From DTU018 sp029550685 (lineage in GTDB: Bacteria; Bacillota; Syntrophomonadia; Syntrophomonadales; Syntrophomonadaceae): DNA of 13,480 bases. The notes under the pieces are model-generated. The model was not told where the DNA came from. It searched no databases and saw only the letters and a program-made list of their open reading frames with translations. The stretch is taken from assembly GCA_035412805.1 (NCBI GenBank), contig DAONVO010000062.1:1-13480 (forward strand), written 5' to 3'. The translations under genes were made by a program, and so were the position numbers. Below, in pieces: positions 6,759 through 13,480 of this stretch. Within the stretch, counting starts at the first letter, position 1; the number at the start of each line of letters is the position of its first letter.

Positions 6759-7202
6759 ATGATCATATCGAATATAAGATGGATACTGGGTATACACCGG
6801 TGGGAAAACGTCGTATTGGGAGGGCTTACAGCAGTAATAACTGAAATTATTGGTCTGCTGGGAGGATGGGATTTGTGGTTAAAAGCTTTAATACTTTTTA
6901 TTGTATGTGATTATGTATCAGGGCTATTGGCCGCAGGTGTTGAAAAAAGGTTGAATAGTCAGGTAGGCTTCAGGGGAATTGTAAAAAAAATATTTATTCT
7001 TATTCTTGTAGTTGTGGCCTATCAAATTGATTTAGTTCTCGGGCTAACCGTAATAAGGTTAATGGTAATTGGTTTTTATCTTGGCATAGAGGGATTATCC
7101 ATTTTGGAAAATGCTGTAAGGTGCGGATTAGAAGTTCCAGATAGTCTTAAGAATACTCTGGAAACAATAAAAACAGGGGAAGACAGGAACTATAAAAAAT
7201 AA
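6759..7202 (+). CDS. Phage holin / TcdE-type holin family protein
   Basis: A 147-residue membrane protein of the bacteriophage holin 4 (toxin-secretion/phage-lysis) family. Four hydrophobic segments lie at about 18-34, 40-60, 74-93 and 96-115. Family marks are visible: CDYVSGLLAAG at 50-60, QVGFRGIVKKI at 68-78, and EGLSILENAVRCGLEVP at 111-127 before a charged, cytoplasmic-looking C-terminus. Holins of this type make pores in the cytoplasmic membrane that release endolysins or, for TcdE, help release toxins. No endolysin, tail or other phage gene is in the window, so this is a solitary holin. An AAGGA lies 13 bases before the ATG, longer than usual, and no better in-frame start exists. A hairpin terminator follows, so it is probably transcribed alone. 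Confidence 0.82.
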   Translation: MIISNIRWILGIHRWENVVLGGLTAVITEIIGLLGGWDLWLKALILFIVCDYVSGLLAAGVEKRLNSQVGFRGIVKKIFILILVVVAYQIDLVLGLTVIRLMVIGFYLGIEGLSILENAVRCGLEVPDSLKNTLETIKTGEDRNYKK

Positions 7203-7246
7203 ACCTTTATTGTGAGATAGGGGTGTATCAATGAATTTGTTCGTTT

Positions 7247-7286
7247 GCTCTCTTCCGTCTGCTAATCGGAGGTGAGCTTTTTATTT
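7247..7286 (+). terminator. Rho-independent terminator after the holin gene
   Basis: GCTC (7247-7250) pairs with GAGC (7274-7277), and CTTCCG (7252-7257) with CGGAGG (7267-7272), separated by one T-T mismatch, around a nine-base loop. It is followed at once by TTTTATTTTT on the plus strand. Confidence 0.75.
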
Positions 7287-7460
7287 TTCGTCTAAGATAG
7301 TAGATAGCTGCAAAAATGTTTGTCCCCACTTCAGTATCCGACCTGGCCGTTTTCGCAGTTGTTTTGAGTGCATCTTTGAGAATAAGTGGGAAAGATGCCA
7401 TTTAAGTTCAGCCGATTTACCCCAGAACCGCTTGTGTCCAAGGACAAGAGAAAGCACAGC

Positions 7461-7490
7461 TTGAAAAACATGAAATGAAGGTAATAGAAT
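7461..7490 (+). promoter_or_regulatory. Sigma-A-like promoter for the SLH glycosidase gene
   Basis: TTGAAA (7461-7466) is followed after 18 bases by TAGAAT (7485-7490). Transcription would begin near 7497, after the ATG at 7475 but before the ATGs at 7526 and 7544, which supports a later start for the gene. Confidence 0.5.
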
Positions 7491-7543
7491 GGAAAACAAA
7501 TTCAACCCAAAACAGCAGGAAACTTATGGAGGTTATAGATATT

Positions 7544-10105
7544 ATGAACCGTAGAGAATTCACAGCAGTTATCTTGGCAGTTATCATGTTAGCGGGAACA
7601 TTTTTGACCGGATTCACATACCAGCCAGGTATAGGATATGTTTATTATGAAACCCAATCGGAAATTTATGACAACGCTATTTATCATGAACAACTGGCAG
7701 GCCATAATGTAAATGGTATTGAAAGGGCATATTTTATCAACGTGGATACCCTGGGCACAGATCTACAGCCTTATGTATTCGAAGGTGAAGTGACTGGGAC
7801 TTATACATTGGATACCATGATAAGTTCTTTGGAAAACCAGGGTTATAAGGTTGTAGCAGGAATCAATGGAGATATCTATGACACATCTACCGGAACGCCT
7901 AAGGGGCTGACTATTCATAACGGTAAGATAAAAACCTCTGGATATGCTCCGGAGTATGCAATTTCTTTCGATGAAAGTGGTGCTGCTTCTTTGGTAAAGG
8001 CAACTCTGGGCTTTACCCTAAAGGGGATGATAAATGCCCCCACCGTGGTTACGAATCCTGTTGCAGATGGGGCTCACCCAGAAGTGCAGGCACAACTAGA
8101 AGATCCAATCCGGTCAGAAGATCTGATCCAGTCGGAAGATATGCTCCCAAACACAGATGAGGTGCCAATTGAAGGTGATATTCAGCTGCCAGATGAGATC
8201 CAATGGACAGAATCAGGACAAGCTGTAGTACCTGTTATTGAGCAGCAGACGGTTTACGAACCTACTCCATATGCAACCAGTATTGGCTATTTTAATGTTC
8301 CCCATGGCAGTGGGAAATCTTTGCACCTGTATAACCGCCAATATGCCTCCTCTACACAAACCACGGAAAATTCGGTGGAAGTAGTATTAGAAGCGGGTTC
8401 CCCAGAAAATGCGGAACCGACAGTGGGAGGTACCATCACAGCAACTGTAATTGAAGTCAGAAATGGTACTTACAATACTCCCATCGGTGACAGTCAGCTG
8501 GTACTATCCGCAGCGGCGGATTCAGCCTATGCAGCTGCACTGGCCCAGTTAATTCCCGGAAGTATGGTAGAGATCTCAGTACTTGATTGGAGCGGTGGGG
8601 ACCTGGCTCGAAGCCAGGAAGCGATAGGTGTATACTATGTACTTTATGATAACGGTCAGTTTATTACCGAAGGAACAAACTTGAATCCCAGAACTGTAAT
8701 AGGTATTAAACCTGACGGTACCCTCCTGCTGTATGTTCTTGACGGAAGACAGCCTGGTTTTTCGGAAGGCATGGGTCTGACGGATACAGCCAAACATTTG
8801 GTGGCTCTGGGCTGCAGTACCGTTGTCAACCTGGATGGAGGCGGATCCTCTACGATAGCCGTACGGGAAGGGGGAATCGACTCCCGGGCAGTGGTCAAGA
8901 ATTCTCCTTCCGGGAACAAACAGAGAAAAGTCACTAACGCTCTCCTGCTGGTATATGACCAGCGCGGGGGAAGCGGGGCAGAGCATTTACATACGTATCC
9001 CAGCCAGCCCCTGGCCATGCCGGGAGCAGACATTAAACTAACAACCTATGCAACCAACGAAAAATATGAGCCGGTAGCACTGCCCAAGAGAGTAAAATAT
9101 GATGTTGACCCTGACTCGGACCATTCCATAAATGAAAACGGTCTTTTTACTGCTGGTAACTCCATAGGGACGACTGTTATTGAAGTGTTTTGCGGTGAGC
9201 TTTACACCACTGCCCAGGTAAATATTCAAAACAATATAACCTTTACGACCAATGTGCAGGATATAGTCATAGATCCGGGGGATACCATTGACATAAATGT
9301 AACGCCGAAATACGGATATGCTCCCATTGCCAGCAAGGACAGTTTATTTACTTGGACCTGCGATCCAGCCATCGGTACTATCGATGCCGACGGAGTCTTT
9401 CAAGCGACAACCCAAAATGGGATAACCGGCCATATATATGTGGAATACAACGGCGTGATACAGACCATACCAGTTCAGGTGGGTGCTGCCAGTATTGATT
9501 TTGCGGATACGATAACCCATTGGGCTCGAGAGTTTATCGGCAAGCTGGCAGCCAAGGGAATTGTAAGCGGAATGGGCGATAATTACTATTGGCCGGATGA
9601 CTCTCTAACCCGAGCCCAGTTCCTGACAATGCTGGCCAAAAGCATCCCTGACTTAGACGTTTCCCAGGCTACTCCGGCTGGTTTTACGGATGTTCCCGCA
9701 GATGAGTGGTATTATAACTATGTTAACTGGGGTTTTGAAACCGGAATTGTAAAAGGCATGGACGAGAATACTTTTGCTCCCAATGAAAAAATCACCAGAG
9801 AGCAAATGGCAGTAATGCTGAATAATTTCATTGCCAACACCGGTGCAGTACTTCCGGAAATTCACCCGGCAGTATCCTTTACGGACAGCGAACGGATCAG
9901 TCCTTGGGCTGCCGGCGCTGTGAACAGGATCGTAGCCTCAGGTGTTATGGGCGGCTATCCTGAAGGTGATTATAAGCCCCAGGGCAATGCTACCCGGGCG
10001 GAAGCTGCAACCGTTATCTACAAATTAATCACGATACGAGATAGTTACTATCCTGACGCCCCTGGTCTGACTAAGCCGGATATACAGCCGGAAGAGGAAA
10101 ATTAA
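7544..10105 (+). CDS. Cell-wall-anchored phosphodiester glycosidase (NAGPA domain) with three SLH repeats
   Basis: A secreted protein of 853 residues. I chose the ATG at 7544, with GGAGGT at 7528-7533, because it begins a clean signal peptide (MNRREFTAVILAVIMLAGTF) and lies downstream of the promoter; ATGs at 7526 and 7475 are in frame. Domain order: signal peptide to about 25; a phosphodiester glycosidase (NAGPA) domain in two parts, with GINGDIYD early and then NPRTVIGIKPDG from about 381, VLDGRQPG, and the hallmark NLDGGGSST at about 429-437; an Ig-like, beta-rich part from about 490 to 650; and SLH repeats at about 653-700, 713-765 and 778-825. An acidic, proline-containing insert sits within the glycosidase at about 180-235. 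Family members in other bacteria uncover or hydrolyse N-acetylglucosamine phosphodiesters; here the target may be a wall polymer or exopolysaccharide. The SLH repeats should bind pyruvylated wall polysaccharide outside the cell. Confidence 0.88.
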   Translation: MNRREFTAVILAVIMLAGTFLTGFTYQPGIGYVYYETQSEIYDNAIYHEQLAGHNVNGIERAYFINVDTLGTDLQPYVFEGEVTGTYTLDTMISSLENQGYKVVAGINGDIYDTSTGTPKGLTIHNGKIKTSGYAPEYAISFDESGAASLVKATLGFTLKGMINAPTVVTNPVADGAHPEVQAQLEDPIRSEDLIQSEDMLPNTDEVPIEGDIQLPDEIQWTESGQAVVPVIEQQTVYEPTPYATSIGYFNVPHGSGKSLHLYNRQYASSTQTTENSVEVVLEAGSPENAEPTVGGTITATVIEVRNGTYNTPIGDSQLVLSAAADSAYAAALAQLIPGSMVEISVLDWSGGDLARSQEAIGVYYVLYDNGQFITEGTNLNPRTVIGIKPDGTLLLYVLDGRQPGFSEGMGLTDTAKHLVALGCSTVVNLDGGGSSTIAVREGGIDSRAVVKNSPSGNKQRKVTNALLLVYDQRGGSGAEHLHTYPSQPLAMPGADIKLTTYATNEKYEPVALPKRVKYDVDPDSDHSINENGLFTAGNSIGTTVIEVFCGELYTTAQVNIQNNITFTTNVQDIVIDPGDTIDINVTPKYGYAPIASKDSLFTWTCDPAIGTIDADGVFQATTQNGITGHIYVEYNGVIQTIPVQVGAASIDFADTITHWAREFIGKLAAKGIVSGMGDNYYWPDDSLTRAQFLTMLAKSIPDLDVSQATPAGFTDVPADEWYYNYVNWGFETGIVKGMDENTFAPNEKITREQMAVMLNNFIANTGAVLPEIHPAVSFTDSERISPWAAGAVNRIVASGVMGGYPEGDYKPQGNATRAEAATVIYKLITIRDSYYPDAPGLTKPDIQPEEEN

Positions 10106-10167
10106 ATCCTGTTAAGATAATTAACAATATCTTGCCATAATGGGTTTCCCTGCATGATGAATTATAT

Positions 10168-10198
10168 CGCCGCCTTGGAATAGACTTCCTCGGCGGCG
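10168..10198. repeat. G+C-rich hairpin between convergent genes
   Basis: CGCCGCC (10168-10174) pairs perfectly with GGCGGCG (10192-10198), and inside it GGAA pairs with TTCC (10178-10181 with 10186-10189 approximately). There is no T tract on either side, so it is not a standard terminator. It lies 63 bases past the SLH gene and could act as a 3'-end stabiliser. Confidence 0.5.
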
Positions 10199-10241
10199 GA
10201 GAGAATCAGATTGTCCATAAACCCCATTAGAAAAAAGATAA

Positions 10242-10282
10242 AAAAGCAGTGTCATTTTGGTTGCCAAAACAACACTGCTTTT
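10242..10282. terminator. Bidirectional Rho-independent terminator
   Basis: AAAAGCAGTGT (10242-10252) pairs with ACACTGCTTTT (10272-10282), and after a one-base mismatch zone TTTTGG (10255-10260) pairs with CCAAAA (10264-10269) around a TTG loop. On the minus strand the stem is followed by an almost continuous T tract (TTTTTATCTTTTTTC), serving the kinase operon; on the plus strand a shorter T run serves the SLH gene. Confidence 0.9.
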
Positions 10283-10331
10283 GGTTTCAATTAAATTTGC
10301 ACCTCTGAAATGAACACGGTATCTCCAACCG

Positions 10332-11801
10332 CTACTTTTTTCCCGGTGAGGTGGGCAGCAGAAGAGAAATTCTGGTACCAATATTTTCCCGACTCAAAAT
10401 CTCAATATGACCATCATGCCGTTCAGTAATCCATTTGGCGATAGATAACCCCAGACCGGTTCCGCCGGTGGCCCTGGCCCGGGATTCGTCAGCCCGGTAG
10501 AATCGATCCAATACCCGGGGCACCGATTCAGGAGCAATTCCTATACCTTCATCCTGTACAGTCAGGCAAGCATATTCTTGGGTCGAGGAAACGGAAATGG
10601 TTATCCTTTGGCCGGGAGGAGTGAATTTTACAGCATTATCAACCAGTATCCGCATTGATTGTTTGATCAGGCTCTTATCGGCATCAATTAGAACCGAGTT
10701 CAAATTTGCAATATATTCATGTCCGCTGTCAATCATCTGGGTTTCCCGCAGTACTTCTTCAGCCAGGGAAGCCAGATCAAAGCGTTCAATGTTAAGAGTC
10801 ATAGTATTGTTATCGCCACGAGCCAGGAATAAAAGCTGTTCTACCATTTCTTTCATATTAGCGGCCTCACTCTTTATGGCATCAATAGATTCCTGCAGGG
10901 CTTTCTCGTCCTTTTTACCCCAGCGATCCAGCAGATTGGCATATCCCTGAATAACAGAAATCGGTGTCCTGAGTTCATGGGAGGCATCGGAAACGAACCG
11001 AACCTGGGAACGGTAGGATTCATTGATACGATCCAACATGGCGTTAATTGCTGCAGCCAGACTCTGCAATTCACTTTGCGTTTCACCCACTGAAATACGG
11101 GTATCCAGCTTGGCGGCATTAATATTATCGAGTTTGCCGGCCAGAGCTTTAAGTTGTTCCGGTGAAAAGGCAGCATCCGTACTAAGGTTTTGGGCTGCTT
11201 CTGTTAATTCCTGAATCGGCCTTAAGGTATGGCGTATCAATCGGGCACCGGAGGAAATGTTTTTTAGCAGCATCAATAGTTCAATAACCAGCAGCACGGC
11301 AAATATTGCTAGATAAATCTGCAGGGTTCTTTGGGGATGGTAAGAAAGCACAAACAGATTATTATCAGCTGTAACTGTTATATTATAGGAAATGTTCTTA
11401 AACAGTTCCTGGGTGCTGATATCCCGGGAATGGGCCAGGTGAAAACTCCTGGGATTTTCAGCAGTTTGGGGAGGAAAGCGCTTTTGCAGGGCTTTGGGTA
11501 GTTGGAATTGCCCTTCTAAATCGGCATGTGGTGTAAGACTGTATTCAGTTAATGCCAACCAGGTTTCAGCTTCGACAGAAGTCGGGCTGGTCTGGCTAAG
11601 TATTTCAGCTGATATAGCTGCAGTTTGTTCTGCCCGTATAATTAATCCCGAAAGCAAGAGCATCATCAGCATTAAATCAAGGGTAAGAAAAATGCCCAGC
11701 ATACGGAGAAACAATCTGAAATTGAGTTTCCATACTATTGAGAACCTGATCTTGTCACTGAACCGGATACGAGTGTTGTCAGCCGCATGGTTGTTATTCA
11801 T
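10332..11801 (-). CDS. HAMP-domain sensor histidine kinase
   Basis: A 489-residue membrane-bound histidine kinase. It has a cytoplasmic N-terminus, TM1 at about 29-55, an extracytoplasmic sensing part at about 56-158 with no domain I recognise, TM2 at about 160-179, a HAMP linker to about 262, then the HisKA domain FVSDASHELRTPISVIQGY with the phospho-acceptor His275. The ATPase domain shows the N box RILVDNAVKFT (Asn389), VQDEGIGI (417-422) and GGTGLGLSIAK (446-456). All catalytic motifs are intact. The ATG overlaps the last 8 bases of the response regulator gene (ATGAATAA), so the pair is translationally coupled and the kinase surely phosphorylates that regulator. The overall layout resembles ArlS/CssS-type kinases, but the signal is unknown. 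Confidence 0.92.
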   Translation of the reverse strand: MNNNHAADNTRIRFSDKIRFSIVWKLNFRLFLRMLGIFLTLDLMLMMLLLSGLIIRAEQTAAISAEILSQTSPTSVEAETWLALTEYSLTPHADLEGQFQLPKALQKRFPPQTAENPRSFHLAHSRDISTQELFKNISYNITVTADNNLFVLSYHPQRTLQIYLAIFAVLLVIELLMLLKNISSGARLIRHTLRPIQELTEAAQNLSTDAAFSPEQLKALAGKLDNINAAKLDTRISVGETQSELQSLAAAINAMLDRINESYRSQVRFVSDASHELRTPISVIQGYANLLDRWGKKDEKALQESIDAIKSEAANMKEMVEQLLFLARGDNNTMTLNIERFDLASLAEEVLRETQMIDSGHEYIANLNSVLIDADKSLIKQSMRILVDNAVKFTPPGQRITISVSSTQEYACLTVQDEGIGIAPESVPRVLDRFYRADESRARATGGTGLGLSIAKWITERHDGHIEILSRENIGTRISLLLPTSPGKK

Positions 11802-12471
11802 CTTTGATCACGTATCCTACTCCTCTTACAGTATGAATCAGTTTTATGCCAAATACCTCATCAATCTTTCCCCGCAAAAAGCGTATATAGACATCAACTA
11901 CATTGGTATCACCGGCATAATCATAACCCCAAACATTCTCCAGCAGGGTTTCCCGTGATACTACCAGGTCTTTGTTTTTAAGGAGAAAGTAAAGCAGGTC
12001 GAATTCGCGTTTAGTAAGGTCAATGGCTGTATCCATATAATTCACGGTGTGGCGGCTGGTATCCAGCTGCAGCCCGCCTGCAGACAGTATCTCGGATTGT
12101 TCTGATCTATTAACTAGCCTTAAAGCATTGCGGATACGAGCCAGGAGTTCTTCAATTGCAAAAGGCTTGGTGATGTAATCATTAGCCCCGCTGTCCAAGC
12201 CGGAAACCTTATCTATCACACTGTCTCGGGCTGTCAGTAAAATAACTGGAACGGAGGAAACACGACGGATCCTGCGCAATACTTCCATACCACTCATCTT
12301 TGGCAGCATGACATCCAACAGAATAAGGTCGAACTCGCCTGTTTCAGCGAGTTCGAGACCGGTTCTGCCATCGAAAGCTTTGGTGGTTGAATAACCTTCA
12401 TAGCCAAGTTCCAGTTCAATAAAGCGGGCGATTTTCTCTTCATCTTCAATAATCAGTATTTTCAAGCTCAT
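11794..12471 (-). CDS. OmpR/PhoB-family response regulator
   Basis: A 225-residue regulator with a full receiver domain (1-117) and a winged-helix DNA-binding domain (128-225). The receiver keeps the acidic pocket (Glu9, Asp10), phospho-acceptor Asp53 in LILLDVMLP, the switch threonine Thr80 in LLTARD and Lys102 in YITKPF. The C-terminal domain has LTKREFDLLYFLLKN, the recognition helix TNVVDVYIRFLRGKID and the wing IHTVRGVGYVIKD, all typical. It follows the DUF4342 gene by 23 bases and overlaps the kinase gene, so the three form one operon. AGGT lies a short distance before the ATG. The targets are unknown; regulation of its own operon is common for such pairs. Confidence 0.93.
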   Translation of the reverse strand: MSLKILIIEDEEKIARFIELELGYEGYSTTKAFDGRTGLELAETGEFDLILLDVMLPKMSGMEVLRRIRRVSSVPVILLTARDSVIDKVSGLDSGANDYITKPFAIEELLARIRNALRLVNRSEQSEILSAGGLQLDTSRHTVNYMDTAIDLTKREFDLLYFLLKNKDLVVSRETLLENVWGYDYAGDTNVVDVYIRFLRGKIDEVFGIKLIHTVRGVGYVIKDE

Positions 12472-12494
12472 AGCAACCTGCCCATTAACTATAT

Positions 12495-13043
12495 TTATAT
12501 ATCATTGATTGACTTTTTCAGGTTTTCCGCAGCATCTGCCGCGCTATTCATAGCATTATTTATGGTATCGCTGGTGAAATCAGGTCCCACGAAACGATAA
12601 CGTAAATTAAAGAACAATCCGATAATGAGCAGCGGAATTGTTATCCAAAAAGCAAATATGATCAGCAGTGCCAGTACAGTTACCGGAAAAGATGCTTTGA
12701 CTTCCTCACCCTTAAAGATTTCAAAAGAATTGATGTTGCCTTTGTGAATAACTTTCAGCAAAAACTGCCCAGCCTTTTTAACGGAGGCCCCGAAAGAGTT
12801 TTCAGATTTGTGATTATAATGATTTTCGTTAGCATTAGAATGTGGAGGGGCGTCTTTTGAGTCGGTAGTCTTTTTGCTGTTGAAATAACCGCCTCCGCTG
12901 GGAGCTTGTATCTTACCCTGTTTCTCCAGACTAATAACAGCCTCCAGTATGTCTCCATTGGTCGCATCTAGAACAGCCTTGGCTTCTTCGTAGGTGATAT
13001 TGGCCATGGAACAGATTTTTTCCACATTCTCTAAGGTTGTCAT
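12495..13043 (-). CDS. UBA-like / DUF4342 domain membrane protein
   Basis: A 182-residue protein, first gene of the two-component operon. Residues 4-44 form a small three-helix UBA/TS-N-like domain (ENVEKICSMANITYEEAKAVL, then TNGDILEAVISLEKQGKI). A hydrophilic, Asn- and Ser-rich linker (46-84) follows, then a DUF4342 part at about 86-150 with KVIHKGNINSFEIFKGEEV leading into one long hydrophobic segment (119-146, enough for one helix or a hairpin). The C-terminus has a short helix NNAMNSAADAAENLKKSI. The start is secure: AAGGAGG lies eight bases before the ATG. DUF4342 is a family without known function. Its place ahead of a regulator-kinase pair suggests a membrane partner or modulator of the kinase, or a main target of the system; both are inferences. 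Confidence 0.85.
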   Translation of the reverse strand: MTTLENVEKICSMANITYEEAKAVLDATNGDILEAVISLEKQGKIQAPSGGGYFNSKKTTDSKDAPPHSNANENHYNHKSENSFGASVKKAGQFLLKVIHKGNINSFEIFKGEEVKASFPVTVLALLIIFAFWITIPLLIIGLFFNLRYRFVGPDFTSDTINNAMNSAADAAENLKKSINDI

Positions 13044-13480
13044 ACTAATTCCTCCTTGTATTCGTCAGTATTATCAATAGTTGTTTAGTGAGTCTCGATA
13101 ACAATTGACTATGTGTAAATACTAACGGCCAAACCTTAAAGGGAAATTAGTGCTACATTAAAATAGGATTAAAATTTATTTAACCCAGTTTCATTATAAC
13201 TGCTTATATGAAATGAGTATACCGAGCCCAGTTTTCTTTAGACAGGTAACATGTTGCGCGTAGCAAAAACGGAACATGTTACCTTAAGTTTATCTAGGAG
13301 GTTGCAGCTGAATTAGCTTAGGTTTCAATCTAACCGGATTAAGATGTAATCCCAATTACAGCACAAGGATATATCAGGAACCATTACCAAATGAAGTAAA
13401 TACCCTATAGTAATAAATCCTTTATAGGGAGCATTCCTGTAATGTTTAAGAAGGGTCTTTGAAAAAAGAGACGCCGGTCT
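13044..13480. other. Regulatory region upstream of the DUF4342 operon, to window edge
   Basis: These 437 bases must contain the operon promoter, but no single sigma-A match stands out; TTTACA and TTGTTA hexamers near 13080-13125 are the best -35 candidates on the minus strand. The region also holds the inverted repeat at 13244-13284 and a weaker CCCTATA/TATAGGG hairpin at 13403-13429. A minus-strand frame open from the right edge to a stop at 13325-13327 shows no recognisable protein. Confidence 0.5.
13244..13284. repeat. 12-bp inverted repeat with nested palindromes, possible operator
   Basis: AGGTAACATGTT (13244-13255) and AACATGTTACCT (13273-13284) are perfect inverted repeats with a 17-base spacer. 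Each arm also contains the 8-bp palindrome AACATGTT, the two centred 25 bases apart. There is no clear T tract, so binding of a dimeric regulator at two sites is more likely than termination. It lies 200 bases upstream of the DUF4342 operon. Confidence 0.55.

Larger units (their letters stand above)
7203..7543. other. Interval between holin and SLH glycosidase genes
   Basis: These 341 bases hold the holin terminator, then about 170 bases in which I see no supported gene, then the promoter of the SLH gene. Two overlapping minus-strand frames (7281-7505 and 7228-7401) cross it, but neither has a ribosome site or a recognisable domain. Confidence 0.55.

Noticed and set aside
7231..7275. 14-residue plus-strand frame that could be a leader peptide
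   Set aside because: It lies across the holin terminator stem and is better explained by that hairpin.
7281..7505. 74-codon minus-strand frame, and a 57-codon frame overlapping it at 7228-7401
   Set aside because: Both lack ribosome sites, overlap each other in different frames, and match no family I know; one may be a fossil but this cannot be supported.
10121..10381. 86-codon minus-strand frame beyond the kinase gene, and a 21-codon frame starting at 10227
   Set aside because: They cross or follow the strong terminator, have no ribosome site and no recognisable domain.
13325..13480. Minus-strand frame open from the right edge, about 50 codons
   Set aside because: Composition is not protein-like, no family is recognisable, and an open run of this length is expected by chance in six frames.
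1..13480. CRISPR array, tRNA or rRNA genes, defence system
   Set aside because: No regularly spaced repeats, no tRNA-like cloverleaf with CCA-type end, no rRNA sequence and no defence-type domains were seen on either strand.

Overview
The window reads as chromosome of a spore-forming, low-to-mid G+C Firmicute, most like the Syntrophomonas/Peptococcaceae type of anaerobe. The reasons are strong AGGAGG-type ribosome sites with GTG and TTG starts, a DUF4183 protein, a three-repeat SLH surface protein, a TcdE-type holin, an OmpR/HAMP-kinase pair, and a fatty-acid-type acyl-CoA ligase. The genus is an inference from gene content; there is no rRNA or marker gene here.

Left part (1-4657), all on the minus strand: the N-terminal part of an unrecognised protein that runs off the left edge; a small DUF4183 protein with its own terminator and a possible sporulation-type promoter; a 543-residue AMP-forming acyl-CoA ligase; and a 395-residue PLP-dependent aminotransferase. 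Each of the last three is followed by a clear hairpin terminator, so they look like separate transcription units.

Middle (4776-6758): a MarR-type regulator diverges from the aminotransferase and is followed 20 bases later by an alpha/beta hydrolase gene that stops just after its nucleophile motif. Facing it is a methyltransferase gene that has lost its middle. Beyond that lies a decayed copy of the first 38 or so codons of the aminotransferase gene next door. This stretch is a gene-decay zone of deletions and a partial duplication, and is the most unusual part of the window.

Right-centre (6759-10105), plus strand: a stand-alone TcdE/phage-type holin with a good terminator, then a large secreted phosphodiester glycosidase (NAGPA domain) anchored to the cell wall by three SLH repeats, with its own sigma-A-like promoter.

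Right (10332-13043), minus strand: a three-gene operon of a UBA-like/DUF4342 membrane protein, an OmpR-family response regulator and a HAMP histidine kinase. The last two overlap by 8 bases, and a strong bidirectional terminator is shared with the SLH gene. About 200 bases upstream of the operon is a 12-bp perfect inverted repeat whose arms each hold an 8-bp palindrome. I see no RNA genes, CRISPR, intact mobile element or defence system. No wholly new system stands out; the best leads are the decay zone, the DUF4342 two-component operon and the nested palindrome.
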